Shown here: positions 10,393 through 21,524 of the stretch, piece by piece
How the letters are laid out: each line of letters starts with the position of its first letter
Numbering within the stretch: position 1 is the stretch's first letter
Source: Adiantum capillus-veneris
Lineage: Eukaryota; Streptophyta; Polypodiopsida; Polypodiales; Pteridaceae
Length of the DNA: 64,000 bases
Direction: 5' to 3'
NCBI GenBank assembly: GCA_014529385.2
Contig: CM043959.1
Location: forward strand, 49,261,788-49,325,787
Program-made: the position numbers and the translations under genes
Notes under the pieces: generated by a model
Told to the model about the DNA's origin: nothing
Databases searched by the model: none
What the model saw: the letters and a program-made list of their open reading frames with translations, nothing else

Positions 10393-11613
10393 GTGCTGCA
10401 ATTAGATGGCTTCTTCAGACCACCTCCTTGGGGAACATACTACCAGAGGGCACATGAACTAAAGATCTCAATACAACATAATGGTGAAGACACCCTCATT
10501 GACAAAGGTGGAGCTACAATCAAAGTCAAGATCATATTAGATGAACTAATCAATCAGGCCCTACATCTCCTTGTGGGAAATCACAATCTACTCAACAAGA
10601 TAAAGGCAATTGGAAACAACAAGGCCTTTGTAAAGTAGCAGGGGCATAAGATGAATTATAAAGACCTTATCTATTCAAAGATGGAGTTGCCCCTCTGGCT
10701 CATTTTCCAACACCTCCAAGTCCAAAAGCCCCCGAGGTATACCGAGCAACCCCAATCTCCATATTGCAGTGGCGATGGCTACGGGATTGGCAAAAAGGAA
10801 CATAATTAGATGTGACCTTGGGAATTGCATCCTTGAAAACCTAGTTGAGGCAAATCGCAAGGGTAGCAACAGGAACAAAACCTACATGAATGCAAGTCTC
10901 GTGCTAACCAAAAGAGCATATCAAGCATTGGGCATGATAGATCAACTACATGAGGTGGAATCTCAACTGAATTTGCTACACAAAATGAAGCACGCGATGA
11001 AGTTGGTGCGGAGCTCATCCACAACACCCACCAAGAGAAGAACCAGAGGTTAGAGCTCTAGGGCCAAAACACTAGATAGTGAGGCCACAGACTCTGGCTT
11101 TGAGCTAAGTGAAGAGATCAAGGGTAGAAAGCACGACATTCCTTTGGAATATCAATCTACTAAAGAGGAGGAGGATATTAATGTTTTATTGGTAAAAAAG
11201 AAAACAGAAACTGTTGAACAAATTTCCAAGACACAAGCTCAAAGATCAATGGAGGAAGCACAACGACTTTGAGAGGAATGACTGGCAAAGCTAGCCGCAG
11301 AGAAGCAAAAAGTAGAATAAGGTCCCTCCAACAATGAAGATGAGGATATAGAACTCCCGACTTGAGAAGATTAATAAACACAAATACCAGAAAGCGATAG
11401 AAAAAGCTCAATTCGCAAGATATTATAGGGCAAAGATTCATGAGGTTTTTAAGCGCAAAACCAACCAAAGAGAAAAAGAAGACTCAAAGAGACAATAGAC
11501 GCCAGATTTAGAATCTCCAGTGGATTTGCCAAGAAGTCAAAGTTCTATGCAAGAATATTCTCCTAAAGACACAACAACCACAAACCAGCAAGAGGAGAGG
11601 GCTGAAAGCAAGG
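10393..11613 (+). pseudogene. decayed plus-strand ORF region of unknown type, possibly the left half of an older retroelement
   Basis: Plus-strand frames of 81 and 94 codons (10,393-10,638 and 10,769-11,053) are followed by stop-ridden sequence rich in Lys, Glu, Gln and Arg codons that would read as charged, coiled-coil-like protein. The first begins near MLQLDGFFRPPPWGTYY. I recognise no domain. Composition, orientation and style match the region right of the two-gene unit (22.13-24.28 kb), so the two may be halves of one element split by it. That link is inference. Confidence 0.4.
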
Positions 11614-11838
11614 GATGGTGGTACAAAATTGGTTGTCCTTGACACCACCTAGGCTTGGTGGGTGTGGTAAGGAGAATCAGACCCAAGTAAAAGATGCAAA
11701 ATTGAACAAAAAGGAGAAAAAATATAATCAATTTCTTGGAGGCTTTATAATTTAATCTACTTTATTATTTTTTCCCGAAACGGGTTATAACAGATAAACG
11801 ACGTGGGTGCAAGAAGTGGGGAAGGAGATTCGCATGGT

Positions 11839-11840
<2 letters not shown>

Positions 11841-11870
<30 letters not shown>
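11841..11870. repeat. (CT)n microsatellite
   Basis: A CT run followed by a short CA run, upstream of the plus-strand gene. It is part of the pyrimidine-rich leader region. Confidence 0.95.
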
Positions 11871-11873
<3 letters not shown>

Positions 11874-11926
11874 ACACACACACATTCTCTATTTTGTTCT
11901 CTGTGGAGCACCTACCCTTTCCGCCC

Positions 11927-11930
<4 letters not shown>

Positions 11931-12015
<85 letters not shown>
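11931..12015. repeat. (TC)42 microsatellite in the leader of the transposase-like gene
   Basis: About 85 bp of pure TC ends 32 bp before the ATG at 12,048. Pyrimidine-rich leaders are common in plant 5' regions. The partner gene has a CT run in the matching place. Confidence 0.95.
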
Positions 12016-12020
<5 letters not shown>

Positions 12021-12842
12021 CCTCTCTGCCTCTCCCACCATACAACCATGGTAGCTCAGGCCAGTACCATATCTTCAGAGATGATGATGGATACTGAGCG
12101 TGATTCCTTCACCTATCGCGAGTCAGGGGTACTTGCATCTACAGAGGGTGGTATGATGGAAACCACGAGCATTCATGAACCTGTCAACAACCAAGTATTT
12201 TTGTGGGACTATTGGGCACAAAAGAAGCGTGAGCAACGACACAAGGAGCGCAGCCGTACTAAGAGAGCTGAACTTGCTACAACCAGGTCAAGGAACAATA
12301 TATGCAAAGCCATGGCTAGATGTTGGCGTCGGCAGACCCAAGGACTAACAACACTAGAGCAACAAGAAATTCTAGCGCAACTCATGCATCATCAGCCATT
12401 TTCCAAGTTGAGGAGTTCAGATGTGCAATCGAGTCTTCTTTGTGGCGTTCGCAACACATTGACTCAGCTGAAAGTGCCCCACTCTTCAACTGAGCTTTTT
12501 GTGAAGAGAACCTCTTTGACGATGATACTGAACAATGGTGATCAGAGCATAACCACTGTGAACCAGTCCAAAATTGCTGCTGCCTTGGGTGTTCATCGAC
12601 GTAATATAGCGGCAGCAAGCAATTGACTGGGAATGAAAGATGAGGATGAAGTGTTGCCACTTAGTGCTTGTCACAGACAATTGCCTCTGCATACAAGTAT
12701 CACAATCGAAACTAGAGATTTGGTGGCCGCTTTCTGGAAATCCGAGACAAGAGTTTCTCCTAACAAAAAGGATATTTGTAAGCACATGATTGAGGCAAAA
12801 TGTGTCATCAAACATCCCATACATCTTCTAGATGATTCTCAG

Positions 12843-14265
12843 GTAATATGTGTTGCCCCACACTGTAATCCTTGCTCGCCTTTTTACTCTTGGATTAACA
12901 CAGAATACCACAACTTGTTAGCCAACAATCATTGTACGAATACTCAGCTCCATAGTACCATTTCTAGCATGCCAAAATTTGACCAATTTCTAGCATGCCA
13001 AACATGGTATCATTCTGGTACCAATTCCTACCTCAGTAGTACCCAATTTGAAGCTTCTCTAGATTTTGAATAGTACCAAACAGATGCATAGTACCATTGT
13101 TAGGTAGAAATGCTCCAAAGTAAAGATGCACAGTCCCAATTAGGTACGTTTTTGTATCTGGAAAGTTGTTATTTTGGAACTATGGATCCATTTTGTAGCT
13201 TTGCAGTATACAAAAAAGTACCCAAATTGGTACTAGGTTTCCAAATTGGTACTATGCAAGGTACATACATGTACCCACTTTGGCACTAGGGATCCTATTT
13301 GATACTGTGAATTTAGGCTGGTACTATGAAATGTACAAAATTTGGTACTAGGAATACTGTTTGATACTATGAATTCAGGCTGGTACTATGCAATGTACAG
13401 GATTTGGTACTAGGGATCCTTTTTGGTACTATGAATTCAAGCTAGTACTATGCAATGTACAGTATTTGGTACTAGGGATCCTCTTTGGTACTATGAATTC
13501 AAGCTAGTACTATGCAATGTACAGGATTTGGTACTAGGGATCCTTTTTGGTACTATGAATTCAAGCTAGTACTATGCAATGTACAATATTTGGTACTAAT
13601 GATCCTTTTGGGTACTATGAATTTAGGCTGGTACCATGCAATGTATAGAATTCGGTACTGGGGATCATGTTTGGTACTATGAATTCAGGCTGGTACCATG
13701 CAATGTACAAAATTTGGTATTAGGGATCCTGTTTGGTACTAGGTTTGGTACTATGAATTCAGGCTGGTACCATGCAACATACAGAATTTGGTACTAGAGA
13801 TCCTGTTTGGTACTATGAACTCAGGCTAGTACCATGCAATGTACGAAACTTGGTACTAGGGATCCTATTTGGTACTTTGAATTCAAGCTGGTACCATGTA
13901 ATGTACAGAATTTGGCAGTAGGGACCTTGTTTTGTACTATGGATTCGGTTGGTACTATGCAATGTACATAATTTGGTACTATGGACCCTGCTTGGTCCTA
14001 TGAATACAGGCTGGTTCTATGCAATGTACAGAAATGTACCCACTTTGGTACTATGAATCCAGTTTGGTACTATCAATCCAGTTTGGTGCTTTTCTGCACT
14101 TAATTTGGTACTATAGCCTGAAATCTGGCAATACAGTGCCAAATTTGGTATTTTAGAATGAGTTGGTGGTTTACATTGTTAATTTTGGTACTGTGAACTA
14201 CTTTGGTGCTTTGCTGTTTTATAGTAATATTTTGAGCTCTAATGTGGATCAAATTTTGTATATAG
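12843..14265 (+). other. intron of the transposase-like gene, filled with GGTACT repeats
   Basis: The 5' border is CTCAG|GTAATA and the 3' border TATATAG|GTGG. The joined frame stays open and in phase, which supports the splice sites. The interior is almost entirely the 62-bp tandem array and its decayed flanks. Confidence 0.65.
13200..14230 (+). repeat. 62-bp minisatellite built from GGTACTA motifs
   Basis: The typical unit holds GGTACTATGAATTCAGGCTG, GGTACTATGCAATGTACAG, then ATTTGGTACTAGGGATCC. Each unit therefore carries three GGTACT motifs. It is regular for about eleven to twelve copies from 13,260 to 13,990 and decays at both sides. The motif also appears once or twice in the flanks. 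All copies point the same way, with the sense strand of the surrounding gene. Confidence 0.9.
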
Positions 14266-14903
14266 GTGGACCTCTACAGAAGATTCAAAAGCACGTATCC
14301 TGCGGTGGAGTTGTCACTTAGGTCCTTTGAGACACTCAAGCCATTCTTTGTCCAAAAATTAAAGGAGCACTATACTTGCTGCTGTATTTACCATATCTAG
14401 ATGGTATACTTCAGGGATGCTTTCAATCAAATGCGCCAGAACAAGTTTGGGCATCACGCAAAGGAACATCCATGTACATGCTCCATTTGTGGTACACAGT
14501 GTGAAGTAGGTGAGTGTTCTGCAAACCAGGCAGTTTTTCAGCACATAAGTATCTTGCTGGATTTCATATTGTGCCCTTGCCCTAAGGATCATGAATATCT
14601 TGCACAGAGATGCTTGCTGGGAGAGTGCCCTAGATGTGGTGTAAGGAAGTTGTCATTCTGCCCAGACGAGATTGCAGCAGATAGCAGGAGGTGATTGTTA
14701 AGATATTTAAGGATGTGGGTATTGGACAGGTTAATGCTGAAGGAAATGAGAAGAAGAGAAAGGAGTTAGTCGTGGAAAGGATGAAAGCAACTTTCATTCA
14801 TCTTTTTTCAGATCATCTGAAAAGCTTTGTCAAGCACAACTTTGTTTTTAGGTGGTAGGCCCAACAATTTAAATACTGCTTGCTATAGTTTCCAAGCGAC
14901 GTT

Positions 14904-15914
14904 ATGGTTTTTGTTGTTGATTTTGCAGAGAATTATAGCTTTAAAGTGCAGAATGAGATTCAGTCCATGCATTGGTGGTCAACACAGGTCACAATACTAG
15001 TGCACATCTCTTATATCAGAAATTCAATAGGAGCCATTGAGAAGACTCTGCATTTTTACATATCAGACAATAAGCTCCATGACACGCTCTTTGTTCAACA
15101 TTGTTTTCTCGTGCATGATAGTTGGATGAAACAACAAGGAGAGTGTTTCTGTTATCATTGGGTTTGGTCAGATGGTGCCGCTTCACAGTTCAAGGCACGA
15201 CGACCATACTATTTTGTAGCTAGGTATTATCGGTTGACAGGATTGCATATGATGCACAACTTCTCCGCTTCAGGACATAGAAAAAGAGAGCATGATGGTG
15301 CAGGTGCTGTTATCAAGAGAACCTTGATGCATGAGGAGCTAAAGCCCGATGGCTGGCCCATGAAGCGTGCGGCTGATGTGGTCAATTTTCTAAACGCGAG
15401 GTTTAACACAGCGAGGGAAGGTGGGGGTGCCAGCACAAGAAGGGTCTTCTGGTTGGTTTCATCGAATGATGTGTTGCGTTCTCCACCATGGGACTGCAAA
15501 CCAATTGTAGGGTCTAGCTCATTCCATTGTGTTGACGGCTACTTAACACACAATCCATGTGATGTGCGTTTTCTGACGCTGTCTTGCTTTTGTGATCCTT
15601 GTGTGCATGGGCAATGGAGGAGATGCAATAATAAACAATGCATTGAAGAATGGAAATATCTCTCCATTGAGCCATTGATAGAGTCTGTACAAGTAGGTAG
15701 TGATGAGGACGAGGATGATGAGGAGAACTACAATGATCTGCTTTCCTCCCAAGTGAGTGTGGATTTAACCATGCCTATGTATGAAGGAGACCCTAAGGTG
15801 CTGAGCCAATTACTGTCCATTGGGGATAACTTTGCAGTGAAAGCAGCCGAGGAGAAAGAGGACTTCTACCTTCTAAAGTGCACCAAAACCATGTACCAGG
15901 CACCAAGGTACTGA
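14904..15914 (+). CDS. longest open frame of the transposase-like gene (catalytic-core part)
   Basis: A 336-codon open stretch of exon 2. It begins just before VVDFAENY (residues ~4-11) and holds WSDGAASQFK (~88-97), the HGKxxxDGAG-like box GHRKREHDGAGAV (~125-137), LKPDGWPMKRAADVVNFLN (~146-164), a Cys cluster near 227-245 and an acidic run SDEDEDDEEN near 265. The real coding frame extends upstream through two stop codons and downstream through a frameshift, so this ATG is not native. It is the piece to use for homology or structure searches. Confidence 0.6.
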   Translation: MVFVVDFAENYSFKVQNEIQSMHWWSTQVTILVHISYIRNSIGAIEKTLHFYISDNKLHDTLFVQHCFLVHDSWMKQQGECFCYHWVWSDGAASQFKARRPYYFVARYYRLTGLHMMHNFSASGHRKREHDGAGAVIKRTLMHEELKPDGWPMKRAADVVNFLNARFNTAREGGGASTRRVFWLVSSNDVLRSPPWDCKPIVGSSSFHCVDGYLTHNPCDVRFLTLSCFCDPCVHGQWRRCNNKQCIEEWKYLSIEPLIESVQVGSDEDEDDEENYNDLLSSQVSVDLTMPMYEGDPKVLSQLLSIGDNFAVKAAEEKEDFYLLKCTKTMYQAPRY

Positions 15915-16189
15915 AGGACCTTTGGCATAACAAGATTGTAAAGGGTGGAATTCTGGTTGAGGGTTTGTACTATGCCCTGGTTGAGGGCAAAGTTGATACT
16001 TATACCCTATTGAATGAGAAACCACCGGTCATGATCTACTCCCATCTTATTAGAGCCATACGGTTCCCCATGGAGGTCAAATCGGGCCTGCATAACCATT
16101 TTAAACTATCCTCAGAGATACATGAAAATATCTACAACAGTATGCCATATGACAAAGGGAGTGACCACGAGGGGAGCCATACAGCATAA

Positions 16190-16637
16190 ACCCCAACTAC
16201 AAGTCTAGCCACTGGTAGCAACAGTTGTAATTCTCTTGAATAGAATCTCACTTGTGATCAGTAGTGTGTACTTGCTAATTTGTTTTCAGCTGACTCTTGT
16301 AGTACCAAATTTGATAGCCAGACTGCCTAATCCTTGTTTGATAGCAAGATACTTTAATATGGTTGAAAATATCTTAGGCAGGTGCAAGAATCCGGGTTTA
16401 GTTATCAATGGGACATAAATTAAAGTGGGAAGGAGTAATCAATGCTCGTGCGTTATTTGACATTTCTGCTGATTCAGGCTTCACATGCAAATAGCAATAG
16501 AAAAATTACCAAAGAAGTGGCAAGAAAAAGATCATGTGCAGAAAAATTAAGTGCATGTGTAAAACTTTTGAAGACGAAGGTGCATGCCCAACAATAATTT
16601 CTTATTACACGAAAATGCCAGTCTTTTACAGAATCTT
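16190..16637. other. intergenic space between two convergent genes
   Basis: About 450 bp of AT-rich sequence without a supported gene. It must hold both transcript ends; AATAAAA-like and AATAAT motifs are present but not decisive. Confidence 0.6.
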
Positions 16638-16966
16638 TTACACATCAGGGGGGTCAAACCGGTATGAGTACCCTTCCAAAGATACAAAGTAGTCAGCAAC
16701 ATACAGGGAGATGTCGTCCTCTACATCAAACAGGGGTGTGCGCCGGCTACAAGCGATGGGGAACTTCTCCTCTAGCCATCCTGTGATCCATCGGGGCCTA
16801 CATCCCTCTGGAAATGGGATTTTCCACAAATATTCGGGTTCTTCATGACAATCCTTCAACATAACTCCATTCACATCCAGAATGACAAGGCGCTTAGTGC
16901 TCGCCTTTACGTCCAGTGGCATTGATGTATCCGGTCGCTTTTCATTCAGCCATCACCTGTCCCTCA
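16638..16966 (-). pseudogene. exon with HAD/FCP1-like DVNG motif
   Basis: The acceptor is GGTACTTCAG and the frame then has one TGA before STKRLVILDVNGVMLKDC. The segment after it (PEYLWKIPFPEGCRPRWI, VADYFVSLEGYSYRFD) does not show the later phosphatase motifs, so it is either a short fragment or a different use of the fold. Host gene capture by a transposon is one explanation. Confidence 0.5.
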
Positions 16967-17187
16967 CTGAAGTACCACGAAGAAAAATGAGTAAAGGAAC
17001 ACCCAGCCTTTTGGCAATAGAAAGTGTGGACATTTAGCACCATTAAAGGTTACCAATTATTGACAGCATGACATAACAAGGAAGGACACATTAATATCTC
17101 ACTGACATGACACCAAACATTGACAAATGCAAAATGGGATCGTATTTCATGATAAGCCAAAAGCAAGTACAAAATGCTGTTAAATAG

Positions 17188-17978
17188 CTAATTCTTGGAG
17201 GTTCGCGGCATGAGACCACGACCTTTGGGTCGCTTTTTACATTTCATAAGGAAGAGTTCGGAGAGTGTGGCACAGTCAATGCAATAACCTGTTTCTAAGG
17301 TTGTCGCCTGCCCCGCACCTTCGGCCTCCTCCATGGCTTTCGTCTCCTCCGCAAAATAAGTTGCCTCCTCCGTGCCATACTCTTTCGCAGCCTCCTTCGC
17401 ACCCTCGACAGGTTCCACCTCCTTCGCACTGTCAGCAAGTTCCTCCTTACTCTTTGCCTGCTGCCTCGTCTTTCTGCTTGCCTTCTCCTCTACATACTTT
17501 GGAGTTACATCCAAACACTCGGCCGTCAAGGGAACTTCTACTGCCACCTCCTCATCAGCCTGAATTTTTGCGTTGTTCTTCTGGCCTAGCTCTATCTCTA
17601 TGTCATTAACTTCCTCAATCGGTTCGCTTTCCTGTTTATCCTTCTCCTGCACCTAAGTTTTCAGTTTAGCTTCTGCCATACCAGAGCCCACACCAGCCTC
17701 AGACCCTTTCCCTTTCACTGTGTTGGCATTAGGGCCTTGCTGGATTTCCTGCGCTTCGGCTTTAGTGTTATCTTCCTCCAAACTGGAGTCTAGAGCAGGC
17801 TCACCCTTTTTGCCTTTCAACGTGTTGGCACCAATGTCATGCAGTACTTCATGCACCGACTTATAAGGATCTTCCTGGAACATGTGACTGGCATCTGACT
17901 TGCCGTATCCAAGAAGATCCTTCGGATCCACAGGGGTGTTGGTGTTGTCATGGGTGTCCGCACCGAAAGATCCTCTCC
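17188..17978 (-). pseudogene. acidic low-complexity exon
   Basis: Rich in Glu, Lys and Ala (KSKEELADSAKEVEPVEGAK and similar) after DPKDLLGYGKSD. A single in-frame TAG at 17,653 splits an otherwise continuous frame. A C-terminal CIDCATLSELFLMKCKKR and a basic RPKGRG end it. The proline-rich frame on the other strand is a shadow. Confidence 0.6.
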
Positions 17979-18069
17979 CTACATATACACAAAGATGAAA
18001 GAGAAGATTAGATCATAAATTCAATTGATATTATAAGCATGTATTGTCCAACACAAACACCCAACTTAC

Positions 18070-18420
18070 TCTTCAATAATGACCTCCCTAAAATCCAGGT
18101 CTTTGCCTCTGAAGGGATTGCAGTGTTGCAAAGTGCCTTCATGCACGTATCTTCCATTCTCAATACACTACAAAACACAGTGGATGGTAGTGATGCCTGC
18201 AGGGAAGCATGAAGGTACCAACCACATAAGAAGCCTCCAAAGCCTCCCCATAGGCAACACAAGAATCAAACACATGTATTGTGTTTTCAGGGTCCACAAC
18301 ATGAGGCCTTGGAGTCAACATGTGAGTCATCCCTCTCTTCACATCAATAGAGAGCTTACTTACAAATTTGTACTGGTCTTGGGTTTCCAGGGACTCGTTG
18401 TAGAGCCTGGCATACTCTCT
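18070..18420 (-). pseudogene. exon 3 of the partner gene, with Cys/His motif and a frameshift
   Basis: The acceptor is TGTTTTGCAG|AGAGAG and the donor GAAGA|GTAAGT. The frame starts REYARLYNESLETQDQYKF, runs to CRHHYHPLC, then is shifted by one base near 18,165. In the next frame it continues as CIENGRYVHEGTLQHCNPFR. The Cys and His spacing suggests metal binding, but no named finger fits. Confidence 0.55.
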
Positions 18421-18426
18421 CTGCAA

Positions 18427-20150
18427 AACAGAATGCTCTCGTAATTTACTTACCAAAACAACCAAGATGCATATAAGAACACATGCAATAGCAAAAAATT
18501 ATTTAAAGAGTAACAAAATAGAACAAAATAGTTCCCAACAGGCACCAAAACAGTACCAAAATTGACTGCTAGCAAGGAATAACACACGCAGTACCAAAAT
18601 ATTATTGCAACAGTTACAAAATAGAACCAAGACAGTACCAAATCAAACAATTAGCAAAGAAAACATTACTAGAAGAAAATACCAATGTAGTATCAAGGTA
18701 CTAGAAATACCAGAAGTACCAAAAGTACCTAAAGTACCAAAAGTTTCAACAGTACCAGAGCAGTTTCAAGCACCAAAAGTACCCAAGTCATACTCAACAT
18801 TACAGTATAAGACAGTAACTAGAAAGTACCAAAATAAGTAATCAGACTACCCAAAGATCAGATAAATACCTAGAGTACCAAGGATTGTGCCACATAGCAC
18901 CCAAGGCAAATCTGTAAACTATCCAAAATTCTCAAGGTAGTGCCAAAATGGTCAAAGAGAGAACCAAATAAAATAAATAAGCACAAAAGGTTACAAGGAA
19001 AGTACCAAAAGTACCAAAATAGGTTGAAGTACCAAATGTTTCAACAATACCAAATCAGTATCAAGCACCAAAAGTACCCAATTCATACTCACCATTACAG
19101 TAAAAGACTGTAACTAGAAAGTACCAAAATAAGTAATCAGACTACCCAAGGAATAGATAAGCACCCAGAGTACCAAAGATTGTGCCACATAGCACCCAAG
19201 GCAAATCTGTAGACTATATGAGTACCAAAAGTTCTCAAGGAAGTACCAAAATGGTCAAAGAGAGAACCAAATAAAATAAAGAAGCACAAAAGGTTAAAAG
19301 GGAAGTACCAAAATAGGTTGAAGTACCAAATGTTTCAAGAGTACCAAAGCAGTATCAAGCACCAAAAGTACCCAAGTCAAACTCAACATTACAGTATAAG
19401 ACTGTAACTAGAAAGTTCCAAAATAAGTAATAAGAGTACCCAATGAACAGAAAAGCACCCAGAGTACCAAAGATTGTGCCACATAGCACCCAAGACAATA
19501 TCTGTAAACTATATGAGTACCAAAAATTCTCAAGCCAATACCAGAATGATCAAAGAGAGAACCAATTAAAATAACTAAGCACCAAAAGGTTACAAGGGAA
19601 GTATGAACATAGTAGTTAGTGTTCGATTAAATACCCAAATCAGTTTAAAAAGTACCAAAACAGTCCAAAAATAAGCAAACCACTTTTAAAAAAAAAACTC
19701 GAAAGTACCAAGACATTTAAAGAAGATACAAAAGCACTAAGCAGCATGTACCATAACAGTCCCAAAATAGAATTGAAAAAGACCAAATGATCAGAAAAGC
19801 ACCAAAAGTACCATGGATTGTGCCATTATAGAATCCAAAAAAAAAAAAGTACAGTGTAAGACTCAAAAAATAGAAACAAGGAAGTACCAATATAGTACCA
19901 AGTAGTTCAAATGAGTACCAAATGAAATGAAGCAGCAACATAAAGTACTAAGGAAAGTTCCAGCATTGCCCTTAGTGTTAATAAAAGCACCAAAACAGTT
20001 AGAGAGAGTACCAAACCAGTCCAAGATAATACTAAAACCCATAAAAATGTCAGCAAATAAACCAGACAAGAAGTGAAACATGCCAAATCACCAAACCTTG
20101 TGCAGATTAAAAACTTTCAACAATCGTACACAATGCAATAAGCCAAGAAT
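18427..20150 (-). other. intron of the partner gene, filled with TTTGGTACT repeats (sense strand)
   Basis: The donor is CAGGAG|GTATTG (20,157) and the acceptor TTTTGCAG (18,421). Between them AGTACCAAA-type motifs (TTTGGTACT on the gene's own strand) recur every few tens of bases. Confidence 0.6.
18690..19580 (-). repeat. ~294-bp higher-order tandem repeat built on GTACCAAA motifs
   Basis: The landmark AGAGTACCAA..ATTGTGCCACATAG starts at 18,872, 19,167 and 19,461, giving a period of 294-295 bp and about three copies. Each unit holds six to nine GTACCAAA-like motifs. Less regular motif-rich sequence continues on both sides (18,540-20,050). Confidence 0.85.
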
Positions 20151-20157
20151 ACAATAC

Positions 20158-21043
20158 CTCCTGCTGTTCAACCTCAGCTTGGAGCTTCTTGATATTTTCG
20201 AAAACCCCATGCCATCGTAACAAGCGCCGACTTGCTCCTAGCTCAGCCTCCACCTCTCTGATCTCTTCATCAGGGATCGGTATTTGTTGCCGACAGCACA
20301 CCGATGCGCGCTTCTAGGGTATCAATATCCTCCATCAAACTTTTCGCCACGTCCTCTTTGCCCTCATATACCAGTAGTTAGTTGGTCCTTGTTTGCTTGA
20401 ATAGAGGCCTTCAGGTATGTTAGTTTTGATGACCCTGGATGTGACACCTGCTTTTGGAGTCTTTGGAGCAATGCCTCTAAGTCAGGTAGGTAGTCAGCCA
20501 CTGCCCCTCTGACACCTTGCTCTGGTTCTGTGTAGATGTTGCTGCCACTTTGAGTCATGCGGGCTTTCTTAACTGACTGCGGGACAGTTCCAAGGGAGGA
20601 AGCATTTTGCTTCCTCCATGTCTCAACTTTACGGTCAAGACCACCAGTCCTAAATGATATCATATGCAACACTCCTTCCCCAAACCGGGCCCATGCTATT
20701 CTATGCCCTGTTGGGTCTTTTCTCGCTGCATCACATTTCTCGAACGCATAACCCTTAGCAAATTTGGTGGTCAGTTCGCCGCATGAAGGGGGTCCCTGAT
20801 AAACTTTGGAGAATAGAAATCTGCAGTCATCCACCAGATGTGGTTGCAAATGATTTAAATAAATTTTTCTATTCTTTTGGAACTTGTACTTGAAAACACA
20901 TAACCACTGCTCGGATGGAAAGTCCTCATCAGTCAGGTCCTTAGGGAGTTTTCCTTCTAGACTAAGGACATACTCCTCATGCAAGTCCTCTGTTGTATAA
21001 CAGGACTTGGTTTGTTGAGGGTACTCCTCCATTTTATTCTTAC
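20158..21043 (-). pseudogene. exon 2 of the partner gene: main domain, unrecognised
   Basis: The acceptor is GACATTTCAG|GTAAG. An open frame of about 225 codons begins KNKMEEYPQQTKSCYTTED. Features: SEQWLCVFKYKFQKNRK, HLQPHLVDDCRFLFSKVY, CGELTTKFAKGYAFEKC and ARFGEGVLHMISFRTGGLDR. The C-terminal third is Gln/Leu rich (LPDLEALLQRLQKQV) and likely helical. The frame stops at 20,364, but a shifted frame goes on as EGKEDVAKSLMEDIDTLEAR and then VEAELGASRRLLRWHG to the donor, so at least two indels are present. I recognise no family. Confidence 0.6.
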
Positions 21044-21524
21044 CTGAAATGTCAAACAAATCAGAAATTATTGTGAAACAAATCCAAAGTACCACATTTG
21101 TTACTGTACATTTAATAAATAATAACTAACGTGTTTACAATATGATTTATCCATACTCTATTTCCACAAAACTTCAACAATAGTCTGCAATAACTTCAGT
21201 TTTAATCCTTAGCATATGATATACAAAGCTCTAACATAAAGCAGGGAAACTATAGAATCATGTACATTGTCTCAGCTAAACCTTTCTATCCACAAACATT
21301 GAAGCTTCACAACCACTTTTCTAGAATATCCTAGAAAAATACACTTAATACTATAGAGCAAGCTGGATAATTAGCATGGTCCAAGTCAATTTTCTAATTT
21401 TTCTCTCATATGCATATGGATTACAAATGCGATTCTCCAAGGTATCAAATTTTACAATGAACATTTAAATTCAAAATTTTACACCATCTAATTTGCACAA
21501 GCCTGATTCCAATGAATAGCTTAC

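Larger units (their letters stand above)
12048..16189 (+). pseudogene. transposase-like gene with one large intron, decayed
   Basis: The start at 12,048 is chosen for its context (ACAACCATGG) after the CT leader. Exon 1 (12,048-12,842, 265 codons) has a basic stretch (WAQKKREQRHKERSRTKR) and a helix-turn-helix-like NQSKIAAALGVHRRNIAAAS, then an in-frame TGA at 12,624. A GT-AG intron (12,843-14,265) joins in phase 0 to VDLYRRFKSTYPAVELS. Exon 2 carries a Cys-rich stretch (CSICGTQCEVGEC, CPRCG) and a core with VVDFAENY, WSDGAASQFK and GHRKREHDGAGAVIKR. It then has a Cys cluster (CFCDPCVHGQWRRCNNKQC) and a tail with EGLYY and NHFKLSSEIHENIYNSMPYD. The spaced Asp, Asp and Asp/Glu residues fit an RNase H-fold DDE transposase, but that is inference and I do not know the family name. 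Breaks: TGA 12,624, TAG 14,398, frameshift near 14,690, TAGs near 14,856 and 14,886, frameshift near 15,890. Confidence 0.65.

Noticed and set aside
13200-14230. Regular direct repeats as a CRISPR array
   Set aside because: There are no constant-repeat/unique-spacer units; the entire 62-bp unit repeats, and the setting is an intron in eukaryotic DNA.
17265-17609. Proline-rich 114-codon frame on the plus strand
   Set aside because: It is the antisense shadow of the acidic Glu/Lys-rich exon on the minus strand.
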